A stretch of DNA of 64,000 bases, taken from contig NZ_JBHSAP010000007.1 of the NCBI RefSeq assembly GCF_042650125.1, positions 1 through 64,000 on the forward strand, in the 5' to 3' direction. This document shows, one piece after another, positions 1 through 8,067 of the stretch. A model generated the notes under the pieces. It was not told where the DNA came from and did no database searches. It saw only the letters and a list, made by a program, of their open reading frames with translations. The position numbers and the translations under genes were made by a program. Source of the DNA: Salinithrix halophila. Its GTDB lineage: Bacteria; Bacillota; Bacilli; Thermoactinomycetales; DSM-45169. Numbering within the stretch: the stretch's first letter is position 1; each line of letters starts with the position of its first letter.

Positions 1-104
1 TGCAGACATTCGTTCCAAACAAGAGCGGATTCACGGTTACAGGCAAAGAGGCGATTCACATCGGATAGGGAGGCAACAAAATGTACTTTCTTCGCTCGAA
101 GCAT
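1..104 (-). CDS. tnpB: IS605-family TnpB, N-terminus only (runs off the window)
   Basis: The minus strand from an ATG at 104 reads MLRAKKVHFV and then NRLFACNRESALVWNECL, which matches the conserved N-terminus of IS200/IS605 TnpB, the RNA-guided nuclease family ancestral to Cas12. A GAGGTG ribosome binding site lies just before the ATG and overlaps the end of the upstream tnpA remnant, so the two were translationally linked. Only about 34 codons are inside the window. Whether the rest is intact, with its RuvC and zinc-finger parts, cannot be judged here. Confidence 0.75.
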   Translation of the reverse strand, partial: MLRAKKVHFVASLSDVNRLFACNRESALVWNECL

Positions 105-108
105 CGTT

Positions 109-524
109 TCACCTCGCTTTCTGTCCTTGTGATTGGATGTATTTTTTGATGATGTCTATTGGAGCCCCGCCTGTTGTAAGCAGAAGCTTCTCGACCAAAA
201 AGATTCTTTCCATCGCTTTTTCCGGATGTCTGGAAACTCCTTTTTCAACAAGCGGGAAGAAGCCCTTTTGTAAGCATTGATAAACCGGGATAATTCCGAA
301 TTTGGATGTCCTTTGAACAAGATATGGACATGATCTTGCTCGTGATTCCATTCTTATAGCGTGATATTGTATTTGGATGCGATGTACTCAAAGATTTCCT
401 TTGCACGACGAGAGATAGGATCATCCAGTACTTTCTTTCGATATTTGATCACGAGGACTAAGTGGCAGTACATTATGAATACTGAATGGTTGTTGCTATC
501 CAATTTCCTATTTATATCAACCAT
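109..524 (-). pseudogene. tnpA: IS200/IS605 TnpA transposase, decayed
   Basis: Translation from the ATG at 524 gives a Y1 HUH-transposase-like product: SNNHSVFIMYCHLVLVIKYR, then EWNHEQDHVHILFKGHP, then INAYKRASSRLLKKEFP. It differs from a working gene in two ways. An in-frame TAA interrupts it at 354-356, between the residues Leu and Glu of NITL/EWNHE. A frameshift around 180-190 moves the conserved end (LLTTGGAPIDIIKKYIQSQG) into another frame. The reading frame ends 4 bases before tnpB, the usual IS605 order. The family assignment is firm from the residues seen. Loss of function is inferred from the stop and shift, so any mobility would need TnpA supplied in trans. Confidence 0.8.
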
Positions 525-588
525 TTCATCACCTAATACTGATGATAGATCCGGTGAATCATAAAGGCAACCATGATTCTACTAAGTG

Positions 589-632
589 GTCAGACTAGCG
601 AGAGGGGTAAAAAGCACCCTCCCTCGTCTGAC
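589..632. repeat. Imperfect hairpin upstream of the IS200-like remnant
   Basis: GTCAGAC at 589-595 is matched by GTCTGAC at 626-632, with partly paired GAGAGGG/CCCTCCCTC inside. It lies 65 bases upstream of the tnpA start. IS200/IS605 elements carry subterminal hairpins recognised by TnpA, so this may be one element end. A terminator is less likely because no T-run follows. No matching second end is inside the window. Confidence 0.35.
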
Positions 633-956
633 GCGCCATTCATCTCACCGCTTGTAGAAGTGGGAGACTTCTGGCGCAGGTTTGTTAAAGGAGAACGAGT
701 AAGTAAATTACACATAAGAATGAAGGATTCATTTCGATAAAATTCGTACGCTAAACGCCTCGACAAGAAAAAATAATTGGCCCTTTGAGTAGCATCCTGT
801 TAGCATACGGGATTGTCTAGATCTTATCCGATGACAAGAGCTATTCTCCAGCTTATGAGTGTCCTTAACCGGGAGCTGGAAGATCGATCATAAGGTGGCC
901 CATCACCCCAACGGACGTGGGATGGTATGTTTAAACAGCTCGTTTTAATTCTCTTG
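633..956. other. Intergenic stretch without a convincing gene
   Basis: No open frame here has both a ribosome binding site and protein-like composition. Near 896-926 there is an imperfect inverted repeat (CCCATCACCCC...GTGGGATGG). It resembles the minus-strand terminator at 3992-4021 and is likewise followed by a TTTAAACA-like string. Confidence 0.4.
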
Positions 957-1043
957 TTTCAATCCTCTAACCGAGGTGTAAGATTCTTGCATGAGGGCTA
1001 TTGGCACCCCTTGGTGAGCACTTTCAATCCTCTAACCGAGGTG
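957..1043. CRISPR. Two identical 22-bp direct repeats, possible CRISPR remnant
   Basis: The same 22-base string, beginning TTTCAATCC and ending CCGAGGTG, occurs at 957-978 and 1022-1043, a period of 65 bases. A GTTTCAATCC start is typical of repeats from type I-B and III arrays in Firmicutes, and 65 bases fits a repeat of about 30 plus a spacer of about 35. Sequences after the 22 bases differ between copies, so if this is an array it is decayed or terminal. No cas gene or third copy is present. A chance or other direct repeat remains possible. Confidence 0.35.
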
Positions 1044-1205
1044 CTCTGCATTGAGATAGTAACGATTCAAAAACTTGATATCCCATCATTTCTACTCCCA
1101 TTTACAAACACCTCCTTTAAAATTAATTTTTTTCGGTTCAAATCTGCGGCTGGGGTAGTACCAACAAATCTGCCATTAGGGGCAAAACTCCAATATAAAA
1201 TAAAC

Positions 1206-1856
1206 CTATCTCCCCATCCCTATCAACCGAACACCCAATGGATCTACTGCTTCGAATGGATCAACCGATTTTAAGTAAACGGTGTCCAACCGGGGTTTAT
1301 CCCCTTCCGTGATGCGCAGGCACCAACCGTCTCGGTGAATGGTTATCCCTCCCTTCGTTTCTTCAAGCACTTCGGCCTCGAACCATTCTTCCAACATGCG
1401 GGGATCGGTGGAGAACGGTAATCGTAGCACCGCTTCCTTGATGACCCCTTCCCGCTCATCATCCACGACATCCCTACGTTGTTGCAATTCAATGCGGATC
1501 CCCCAAGGTGTTTGTACAAACGTTCGGGCTTCGGATTTGTTAACCCTCATACCCGTCTGCTGTGCTCGTATTAGGATATGATCAAGCTCTTTCCCATCTA
1601 CCAACAGTCCCAAATGATCAAACCGGTCCCGCGTTCCCGCCCCGAAGGTCACATTCACCTGCCCCCGGATTACCTCAATGATGCGAAATTGAATGGGGCG
1701 ATGGCGAAAATCATCCCATTCCAGCGGAGGGTTGTACCTATACATTTCACCGTCTTCCTTACCCATGCGCAAGGCTATCCGAAAGCCGTGCGACCGATAA
1801 AACTGTTCCATGCTTTCCACTTTGTCCGTCCAAAAATGATAATGAAATAACTGCAT
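1206..1856 (-). CDS. VOC (glyoxalase/bleomycin-resistance fold) protein, two-module
   Basis: This 216-residue protein starts MQLFHYHFWTDKVESMEQFY and has the pattern of a vicinal-oxygen-chelate protein: an N-terminal His-containing strand, then FDHLGLLVDGKELDHILIRA and a TPWGIRIELQ strand ending in a Glu. A second, more divergent module (VLRLPFSTDPRMLEEWF onward) follows from about residue 135. The ATG at 1856 is chosen because GGAGGTG lies 9 bases upstream; a GTG/ATG 21 bases earlier has no site. Family members are dioxygenases, glyoxalases or antibiotic-binding proteins, and the substrate cannot be told from sequence. It stands alone, with no obvious operon partner. Confidence 0.7.
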   Translation of the reverse strand: MQLFHYHFWTDKVESMEQFYRSHGFRIALRMGKEDGEMYRYNPPLEWDDFRHRPIQFRIIEVIRGQVNVTFGAGTRDRFDHLGLLVDGKELDHILIRAQQTGMRVNKSEARTFVQTPWGIRIELQQRRDVVDDEREGVIKEAVLRLPFSTDPRMLEEWFEAEVLEETKGGITIHRDGWCLRITEGDKPRLDTVYLKSVDPFEAVDPLGVRLIGMGR

Positions 1857-2133
1857 CCGTTCACACACCTCCACCATACCAAGGTTTCTCTTCGCATTTA
1901 CCTTCCTTGTTTTTCTTCATTGTAGTAGGAGGGCCTTTTATACTTCAGTAAAAAGCAGTAGATTTGTTAAGACTATCGTCTCATAATTTCCGAATCGTTT
2001 TCTGTTTGATAATTACCCAGATCGCTTTCTCGATGATTACCTACAACTCGACCTCTCACGCATTCAATGATTAACCCTTACCCTCTAACCTTCATATACT
2101 ATCAGAATATTAAGTATATGGAGTGGAGAAATT

Positions 2134-3345
2134 ATGAGATCATGGAGTGCACGACGATTCTTAATCCCTGGCATTCTGTCGCTGTTCTTTATCATGGTAG
2201 TCTTTTTGACAAGGGATGACCAACCTCAATCGCCACAGGAAAATTCACCAAACAGTCTCATTGAACAAGCGGTTGTGAACACCCTAATCAAGCAGAAAGA
2301 TGTAACCAAAAGTGAGGCCACGATTAGGAAAAGAGCTCAACTTCATGTAAAGCGTATGACTAAAGATGAAAAGTGGGCCTTGGGGACAGCCGTGATCCTG
2401 GCACCAAACGTAAAGGGAGCATACCCAGAGGGGTGGCTCTTTATCGCTAGAAAGAATGATCAAGATTGGGAAGTGGGTTTAGAAGGGACCTCCTTATTTG
2501 TTGACCTCGCTCAAAAAGCACCCACCACTATTGTAAAGGAGAATGAAAAAGAGACCTTCTCCTTATTGGGAAAGGATCAGATTACACTCAGCGCGCGAAC
2601 AGAACTTCGTTTGCCCTATACAGTGGGTCAATCATGGATTATGTCTGGCGGTCCCCACGGTTGGTCAGGAAATAATCGACCCTATAGCTCGATCGACTTA
2701 TATGGCGGGGATCAGAGGGTCTTAGCCGCACGGGATGGAAATGCTTTTACGATGTGTTCTAATAATAGAGGTTGGATTCGAGTATATCATGACAATGGTT
2801 ATGCAACGGATTACTACCACCTGTGGAATAATATCACCCCAACCGATGAGAGTTTTATCACAGAAGGATCCTTCTTGGGATATACGGGGACCGATGTCTC
2901 TTGCGGGGGATTTGCCAGTGGGCGACATGTCCATTTCTCCTTGCTTTCTAGCGGGAATCGTGTCGCATTGGATGGGAAAGAAATCGGAGGCTGGGTATTC
3001 TTTGAGGGATCAGCCTACGATGGGTATGCCATGCATGGCAGCACGGTAAGATATCCTGACCGTTCCTTATATAATTACGGAAAACTTGCCACCAATCAAG
3101 GCATTGTTGATGCCAATGGGGGTGGAACCGTCAATCTCCGCTCGGGGCCAGGGAGGGGTTACCCGATCATTGGCTCCGTTGATGATGGAGCGATTGTCAA
3201 CGTTTCTTGTACTGGCAGGGGTTCCTCCTTTACTGGACGTTGGGGCAGCACAAATCTGTGGAATCAATTAGCCAACGGACAATGGATGAGTGACGCTTTC
3301 CTCTATACAGGTACCAATGGTCCTGTCGCTCCCTCTTGTTATTAA
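2134..3345 (+). CDS. Secreted M23 (beta-lytic/LasA-like) endopeptidase with SH3-like C-terminus
   Basis: The 403-residue product begins with a basic N-terminus and a hydrophobic segment (about residues 8-25), a signal anchor or signal peptide. The catalytic region resembles M23A beta-lytic endopeptidases rather than the common LytM type. Likely zinc ligands are H175 (GGPHGWSG), D188 (SSIDLYGGD) and H267 in GRHVHF, with H265 as the general base. A YYHLW segment lies between them. The last 90 residues (NLRSGPGRGYPIIGSVDDGA) form a bacterial SH3-like domain, probably for wall binding. The role is expected to be cleavage of peptidoglycan cross-bridges, of self or of competitors. GGAGTGGAG precedes the ATG. 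A terminator follows at 3396. Confidence 0.8.
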   Translation: MRSWSARRFLIPGILSLFFIMVVFLTRDDQPQSPQENSPNSLIEQAVVNTLIKQKDVTKSEATIRKRAQLHVKRMTKDEKWALGTAVILAPNVKGAYPEGWLFIARKNDQDWEVGLEGTSLFVDLAQKAPTTIVKENEKETFSLLGKDQITLSARTELRLPYTVGQSWIMSGGPHGWSGNNRPYSSIDLYGGDQRVLAARDGNAFTMCSNNRGWIRVYHDNGYATDYYHLWNNITPTDESFITEGSFLGYTGTDVSCGGFASGRHVHFSLLSSGNRVALDGKEIGGWVFFEGSAYDGYAMHGSTVRYPDRSLYNYGKLATNQGIVDANGGGTVNLRSGPGRGYPIIGSVDDGAIVNVSCTGRGSSFTGRWGSTNLWNQLANGQWMSDAFLYTGTNGPVAPSCY

Positions 3346-3395
3346 TCCTATGGAGCTCATTCCCGCAACTTCCCCTGCCAACCGGTGACAGTTAT

Positions 3396-3414
3396 CCGCC
3401 TTACGGCGGTTTTT
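3396..3414 (+). terminator. Intrinsic terminator after the M23 gene
   Basis: CCGCC, TTAC loop, GGCGG, then TTTTT. It lies about 50 bases past the stop codon. A degenerate copy of the same context (GACAG...TTACGGGCGGTTTTTACC) occurs at about 3895-3925. Confidence 0.75.
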
Positions 3415-3546
3415 ACCTTTTCTATATACCAGAACTGAAACTTATTTCAGACAAGCCCTAAAATAAGATGAAGTTCCCATTCGACCACCCCATCTCAAAG
3501 AACATCGTTTGTTCTAGTAGAACCACTTTTACACGAGGTGACTAAA

Positions 3547-3837
3547 ATGATCCCCGACTACTTGGATACACACCATTGGCATATTGGTTATTACCAAGAA
3601 AACCTACCTACTATAGAAGCTACAGCATTCCAAAGGACTAAAGACAATTATTGGGACGTATATTTTAACTTTGAGGAGTATGGCCTTAAGGTCCCTATCT
3701 ATATAAAGGATGAAGACAAATGGGATGAGTATGGTTATAAAATTATGACAGTGCAAAAAGCAGACATTGACGAGGAAGAAATGAACACCTTATTCTCAAA
3801 TTGGTTAAAGCAGAATTGTAATCATCGATTTGGCTAA
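3547..3837 (+). CDS. Small hypothetical protein
   Basis: This is a 96-residue acidic, aromatic-rich protein (MIPDYLDTHHWHIGYYQ start, NYWDVYFNFEEYGLKVPIYI centre) with no signal peptide or membrane segment. The ATG at 3547 is preferred over the in-frame GTG at 3538 because that GTG is part of the GAGGTG ribosome binding site. I do not recognise the family. Composition and size resemble small immunity-type or phage-accessory proteins, but nothing adjacent supports such a role. Confidence 0.55.
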   Translation: MIPDYLDTHHWHIGYYQENLPTIEATAFQRTKDNYWDVYFNFEEYGLKVPIYIKDEDKWDEYGYKIMTVQKADIDEEEMNTLFSNWLKQNCNHRFG

Positions 3838-4194
3838 AACATCCCCCCGGTAACGGTAGTAGCTAGGGGGACTTCTCGATCCGCCAAAGGCCAGTGACAG
3901 CCCTCGACTTACGGGCGGTTTTTACCGGCTCTGGAAAGTCGATCTCAGGGAGGCCCGTGTCGCGAAGGCTTCTCCCATTCCCTTTAAGTAGAAAAAATCA
4001 TCCCAACGAATGTGGGATGATTCACCCCTTACTTTTTAAACATAGGCTCTGAACGTTTTTTCTTCATGAGTTCACGTTGGAAGAATATTACCCATTGGAC
4101 TTATCCTAAAGCCCTTCTCAGTACCAATATAAAAAACCGGCCATGGACACCATGACCTGTACAAAAATGCTCTGGTTATTTAACGGAGTACACT
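3838..4194. other. Gene-free stretch with hairpins
   Basis: There is a CCCCC/GGGGG inverted repeat at about 3843-3870, just after the small gene. A second terminator-like repeat lies at about 3895-3925, and a minus-strand terminator at 3992-4021. No frame in 4022-4194 has a start with a ribosome binding site and a useful length. Confidence 0.5.
3992..4021 (-). terminator. Intrinsic terminator, minus strand
   Basis: A perfect 9-bp stem (ATCATCCCA at 3997-4005, TGGGATGAT at 4013-4021) is followed on the minus strand by TTTTTT. It probably ends the transcript of the small gene at 4195-4461. Confidence 0.7.
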
Positions 4195-4461
4195 CTAGAA
4201 GAAGCTTCCGAAGAAGTTGATAAACTCCCCTCGACGAAGATTGATGGTGCCTCGGTTGAAACGGAAGAACGAGTTGAATACCACGACACTTCTTCCCTGA
4301 CAGGTGACCTTCACAAAATCACCGGGTCTCAGTCGGATTTTGGCCACCTGTATCTTGAAGAAATCACATGCGAGACTGAATGAATCCCCGGGAGGAACAT
4401 TGATTGCTCGAGGGGCGCTGCCGAAATTAGACTTTCTGATTTTGCGAGTTTTGACGGCCAT
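4195..4461 (-). CDS. Small basic, phenylalanine-rich hypothetical protein
   Basis: This 88-residue protein starts MAVKTRKIRKSNF and ends in FINFFGSFF, with repeated beta-strand-like blocks alternating basic and hydrophobic residues (KIQVAKIRLRPGDFVKV, RFNRGTINLRRGEF). The ATG at 4461 has AAGGAGG 9 bases upstream. A GTG at 4470 overlaps that site. There is no signal peptide or long membrane helix. I do not recognise the family. A structural, spore-associated or nucleic-acid-binding role would be guesswork. Its own terminator at 3992 suggests a single-gene transcript. Confidence 0.5.
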   Translation of the reverse strand: MAVKTRKIRKSNFGSAPRAINVPPGDSFSLACDFFKIQVAKIRLRPGDFVKVTCQGRSVVVFNSFFRFNRGTINLRRGEFINFFGSFF

Positions 4462-4684
4462 TGACCTCACCCTCCTTTTCTATCATTTATATGTAAGAGA
4501 GGTCCCCCCTGATATAATCATCTGCCCCTGTGACAATAATGATTGGACGCAACAACCATTAGCGATCATGCATCCCTTTGAATAGACACAGGAACGCGCA
4601 TTCTCACACTCCCAAAATAAAAACCACCCCTTATCCTTCCCACATGGAAGCGGTATAGCTCGGGTCTTTCTTGATGTCACTATG

Positions 4685-4712
4685 AAAAAACCATCCTATA
4701 TCCTTGGGATGG
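4685..4712 (-). terminator. Orphan intrinsic terminator, minus strand
   Basis: On the minus strand, AAGCCATCC and GGATGGTTT form a stem with a purine-rich loop, followed by a TTTTTTC tract. No convincing upstream minus-strand gene is seen before yvbH, which has its own hairpin. Confidence 0.6.
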
Positions 4713-5093
4713 CTTCTGGACCTACATGGGAAGGTCATAGTATCGACATATGGGTGCACAATAACCCGGCGCTATGCATTCCCAAGTGCAAACCATCCGT
4801 TGCGTTACATATGCAGGACCAAAAGGTAAATAGGGCGAGTAGGGTGGACTGGAAAGTGAATACGGACCATAATACATCGCTGTCCCTCCATCCTTCGTTT
4901 TGGTTTCCCTCTAGAATATTTGGCTGTGTACGTTCGAGATGGTTGTCTATATAAATTCGGGCGAATATCCAGAGGTTCCCCGATAAGAGCAGACCAATAT
5001 GAGGCCACTGTACCATTTCGGATAAAGGGTCGAACCAGAAACCGGTGGGAAGGTCATGCCGGTGATCCTGGGACTTGCTCTACAGACGCAATT

Positions 5094-5123
5094 AACCCCC
5101 GGTTCTTTTTAGCACCGGGGGTT
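5094..5123. terminator. Hairpin downstream of the YvbH-like gene
   Basis: AACCCCCGGT pairs with ACCGGGGGTT across a 10-base loop. It lies about 70 bases past the stop of the minus-strand gene at 5195. It is nearly the same sequence as the hairpin at 5984-6016. Confidence 0.55.
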
Positions 5124-5194
5124 GTTGGATTTATCTTGACGCAAGGTGGTCAAGACCCCTGCCAAAACGGGTGGGTACGGTTGATCCCTTTGGA

Positions 5195-5809
5195 TCAGTT
5201 GTTGATAAAACGTTCAAAAACAAACCCATAATCCTTGACAACATATTGTTTATGGGTATCGGCAAGCCAGGAAAATGCGGCTTGGTTCACTTCTTTAAAC
5301 TGTTCGGCCAGATTTCCCTCGGTTCTGGCGTGTTGGCCGATCGTGGTAGAGGCCAGCTCCAGACTCTGTTTCGCAAATTCCATGGAAAAAGCGTTCTCAC
5401 GAGAAATCTCCGCGATTTTGATTAAGGCTTTATATAGATCCTTCAATTCATCCAGATGCTTTTTATTCACATCGAGAGAGAACGGCACGGAACCCATCGT
5501 AAACTTAATTTCCACATCTAGATCCACTGTTCCCGCTGTTTCCAGAGTCACGGCTGAGATATTGTATGTACTGTATTCATAGCGACGGAGCGTTCGCTTC
5601 TTGCTGGCGGCGCTGGTCCCATCCAGATGGAGGAGGGCTTTGTTGGTAAAGCAGTACTCATCTGATTTGGATTTGATCAGGAAGAAGATTTTCTCGTTGT
5701 CTTCATGGAGCACGTAATCATCGGAGTCCACTTTATCGTAGTCTTCCGGTTGGATGACAGCTCCCACATCACTTAACCCCAACACATCCGCTGCGACTTT
5801 CCCAAACAT
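5195..5809 (-). CDS. yvbH: PH-domain protein of the YvbH type
   Basis: The 204-residue product matches the bacterial pleckstrin-homology protein YvbH of Bacillus. The N-terminus MFGKVAADVLGLSDVG, the block DYVLHEDNEKIFFLIKSKSDEYCFTN and the string LHLDGTSAASKKRTLRRYEY are diagnostic. The PH-like fold covers about residues 25-135. The C-terminal 70 residues are predicted helical. No signal peptide is present, so it is cytoplasmic. Its biochemical role is not established. GGAAGGTG precedes the ATG. It is bounded by two near-identical hairpins and is probably transcribed alone. Confidence 0.85.
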   Translation of the reverse strand: MFGKVAADVLGLSDVGAVIQPEDYDKVDSDDYVLHEDNEKIFFLIKSKSDEYCFTNKALLHLDGTSAASKKRTLRRYEYSTYNISAVTLETAGTVDLDVEIKFTMGSVPFSLDVNKKHLDELKDLYKALIKIAEISRENAFSMEFAKQSLELASTTIGQHARTEGNLAEQFKEVNQAAFSWLADTHKQYVVKDYGFVFERFINN

Positions 5810-5983
5810 GCGATCACACCTTCCAAGGTTAAGGTCCTTACCCTTTGATTATAACAAGACAGGAGAACTGGGTAAAAGAAGAGTTAGGTAAATTCAAATA
5901 AATCACCGGGTTCAACCGGATTGTGGCCGCTTATATACTGAAAAAGTCCACTCACCCTAGACCGAATGATCCCCCTTAGACGC

Positions 5984-6016
5984 AACAACCCCCGGTACTA
6001 AGCACCGGGGGTTGTT
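5984..6016. terminator. Hairpin at the end of the YxeA-like gene
   Basis: A perfect 13-bp stem: AACAACCCCCGGT at 5984-5996 and ACCGGGGGTTGTT at 6004-6016. It touches the stop codon of the minus-strand gene beginning at 6415. A TTTTATT tract lies on the plus-strand side. Confidence 0.65.
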
Positions 6017-6415
6017 TTATTCCTTGGAAGTTAAGGTTTTTAATTTTTCTGTCGCCTCCAAGGGGACCTGATTTTCCTTTACCTCTTCATATCGCTGTAC
6101 ATCACCTGAAATAATGCTTAACCTCAAATAAGCCCCTTTTCTTAGGTTTTTATAACCATAGAAATTGACTTCTTTCTCTTTCCCCTCTTCATCATAAGCT
6201 TTAAGGGTGTATTCTCGATTCCAAACCTCTTTATCCTCAGGGGTTTCAATGCCCTTAACCTTTTTACCATCCCTATCAATAAGCACATAATATTCATCAG
6301 CGATGATTCTCTCTACTTGATCCTTTACCAGATCGATGGGATTCCCCCCAAGGTAAAACGGTGATGTGATAAGAACAATGAGCACCGTGAGCATGATCCA
6401 AAAGTAGTTTTTCAT
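6017..6415 (-). CDS. YxeA-like (DUF1093) secreted or membrane-anchored protein
   Basis: The 132-residue product begins MKNYFWIMLTVLIVLITSPF, a single hydrophobic segment serving as signal peptide or anchor. The rest resembles the YxeA family: EYYVLIDRDGKKVKG, EYTLKAYDEEGKEKEVNFYG, and the typical LRKGAYLRLSI. Family members have an OB-like fold and are mostly cell-envelope proteins of unknown function. The ATG at 6415 is preferred because GGGAGGTG lies 8 bases upstream; the GTG three codons earlier falls inside that site. Confidence 0.75.
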   Translation of the reverse strand: MKNYFWIMLTVLIVLITSPFYLGGNPIDLVKDQVERIIADEYYVLIDRDGKKVKGIETPEDKEVWNREYTLKAYDEEGKEKEVNFYGYKNLRKGAYLRLSIISGDVQRYEEVKENQVPLEATEKLKTLTSKE

Positions 6416-6709
6416 CCGACTCACCTCCCGAGGTGGCTGTTATTAACAGCATGCCACCTGATTTACGGTTTTTCAATATAGAATTCCTGTCAAATGAACC
6501 TCTCCCACTTACCGGCGAAGTTCTGGATTAACCGGATGTTCGGTAACCCCCAATTGTTTACCGAGTCGATTCACCCGTCTACTCCATATTAGTTTCGTTG
6601 GATTTAGAGGATTTCTTTTGTCAGAAATCCCCTTGCTATATAGAGGAAATATCTTCTCTCAGTTTGTGGAAGCATAAGGGAACCAAAAACCGAGAGAAAA
6701 GGTGATAGG

Positions 6710-6979
6710 ATGGACATTCACGAGTCGGACCACTCACCGATCCAGGCCGGAGACATCGTCTACGTCATGATGCGGAATCCTCACGCTCAAGATGTGGCCT
6801 CTATCCAGGAAGCCGCCGTGGTCCGTAATCCGGAACAACCCGATGAATTAAACCTGTTCGTATACGAAACCCATTACCCCTTGAATGATGAAATCGCCAT
6901 TTACCGCACGGAAGAAGAAGCCGAACGGGCATACCAGTATTACTTTGGCACTTCCGAGGAAGGGGAGTTGCATGGTTAA
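6710..6979 (+). CDS. splA: SplA, regulator of spore photoproduct lyase
   Basis: The 89-residue product has the SplA signature: AGDIVYVMMRNPHAQDVASI, then EAAVVRNPEQPDELNLFVYE, then HYPLNDEIAIYRTEEEAERAY. In Bacillus subtilis SplA is a TRAP-like negative regulator of the splAB operon. Here its end overlaps the start of splB by 8 bases, so the two are translationally coupled. AAGGTG precedes the ATG. Expression in the forespore under SigG is expected from the family; I could not assign a clear SigG promoter. Confidence 0.9.
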   Translation: MDIHESDHSPIQAGDIVYVMMRNPHAQDVASIQEAAVVRNPEQPDELNLFVYETHYPLNDEIAIYRTEEEAERAYQYYFGTSEEGELHG

Positions 6980-8000
6980 GCCGTTTGTACCGCAACTCGT
7001 TTACATAGAACCCCGGGCACTTGAATATCCCCTCGGTCGGCAGTTAAAAAAGAAATTTACCGATATGGGGATCGAAATCCGAGAAACCACCTCCCATAAC
7101 CAAGTGCGAAACTTGCCCGGTGAAAACGACTTCCAGAGATACCGGGTTGCAAAGTCTACCCTGGTCGTAGGGATTCGGAAAACCCTCAAATTCGATACGT
7201 CCAAGCCCTCCGCGGAGTATGCGATCCCACTCGTGACGGGATGCATGGGACACTGCCACTATTGCTATTTACAGACCACGATGGGAAGTAAGCCCTACAT
7301 CCGTACCTACGTCAACATCGAAGAAATCCTTGATGCAGCCGAAACCTATATGCAGGAGCGGGCCCCCGAAACCACCCGCTTCGAAGCCTCCTGTACGTCG
7401 GACGTCGTCGGGGTGGATCACCTCACCCATTCGTTGAAGCAAACGATCGAGTACTTCGGTAAGTCGGAGTACGGACGGCTCCGCTTCGTGACCAAATTCG
7501 CCCATGTGGATCATCTCCTCGATGCACAGCACCGCGGCAGAACCCGTTTTCGCTTTAGCGTTAACGCCGATTACGTTATTAAATACATGGAACCGGGCAC
7601 CTCTCCCTTGACAGACCGCATCGAAGCCGCCGCCAAGGTTGCCCAAGCCGGGTATCCTTTGGGGTTCATCGTTGCCCCAATCTACCTGCATGAAGGCTGG
7701 AGAGAGGGATATCGCCACATGTTCGAGAAGCTGGAAGCCGCCTTGCCAGAGGCGGCGAAAAAGGACCTCACCTTTGAGTTCATTCAGCACCGCTTCACGA
7801 AACCAGCCAAACGGGTCATCCAAAAAAACTACCCCTTGACGAAGCTGGAGCTGGACGAGTCCCGACGCAAATGGAAATGGGGGCGTTACGGGATCGGAAA
7901 ATACGTGTACACCGATGAAGAGCAGGAGGAGATCCAAACGGAATTGAAAAGTTACCTGGAGAAACATTTTCCTGCGGCCAAACTGGAATACTTCACTTGA
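6972..8000 (+). CDS. splB: Spore photoproduct lyase (radical SAM)
   Basis: This 342-residue enzyme repairs 5-thyminyl-5,6-dihydrothymine in germinating-spore DNA. The radical-SAM cluster motif is C91-x3-C95-x2-C98 (CMGHCHYC), with spacing like other SplB proteins. C141 in FEASCTSDVVG matches the conserved cysteine that donates hydrogen to the product radical. The ATG at 6972 has GGGGAG upstream and lies inside the end of splA. A longer upstream frame exists but overlaps splA and has no site. A strong hairpin at 8020 ends the operon. Confidence 0.95.
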   Translation: MVKPFVPQLVYIEPRALEYPLGRQLKKKFTDMGIEIRETTSHNQVRNLPGENDFQRYRVAKSTLVVGIRKTLKFDTSKPSAEYAIPLVTGCMGHCHYCYLQTTMGSKPYIRTYVNIEEILDAAETYMQERAPETTRFEASCTSDVVGVDHLTHSLKQTIEYFGKSEYGRLRFVTKFAHVDHLLDAQHRGRTRFRFSVNADYVIKYMEPGTSPLTDRIEAAAKVAQAGYPLGFIVAPIYLHEGWREGYRHMFEKLEAALPEAAKKDLTFEFIQHRFTKPAKRVIQKNYPLTKLELDESRRKWKWGRYGIGKYVYTDEEQEEIQTELKSYLEKHFPAAKLEYFT

Positions 8001-8019
8001 CGAACTCCCGCGGAACAAA

Positions 8020-8053
8020 AGCCGGCTCCCATCAACAGGGAGCCGGCTATTTT
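8020..8053. terminator. Bidirectional terminator between splB and the oxidoreductase
   Basis: AGCCGGCTCCC and GGGAGCCGGCT form an 11-bp perfect stem, with ATTTTA on the plus side and A-rich sequence before it for the convergent minus-strand gene. Confidence 0.85.
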
Positions 8054-8067
8054 AGCCTCGGGTCTGT

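Larger units (their letters stand above)
4462..5194. other. 733-base region without a supported gene
   Basis: Open frames of 65-103 codons exist on both strands (for example 4735-5016 minus and 4682-4954 plus). None has a good ribosome binding site or protein-like composition. The stretch holds a clear minus-strand terminator (4685-4712) with no gene feeding it, and a hairpin at 5094-5123. It may be the eroded remains of a lost gene. Confidence 0.45.

Noticed and set aside
4735..5016. Minus-strand frame of 93 codons followed by a terminator at 4685-4712
   Set aside because: The start has no ribosome binding site and the product is not protein-like, although the terminator made it tempting.
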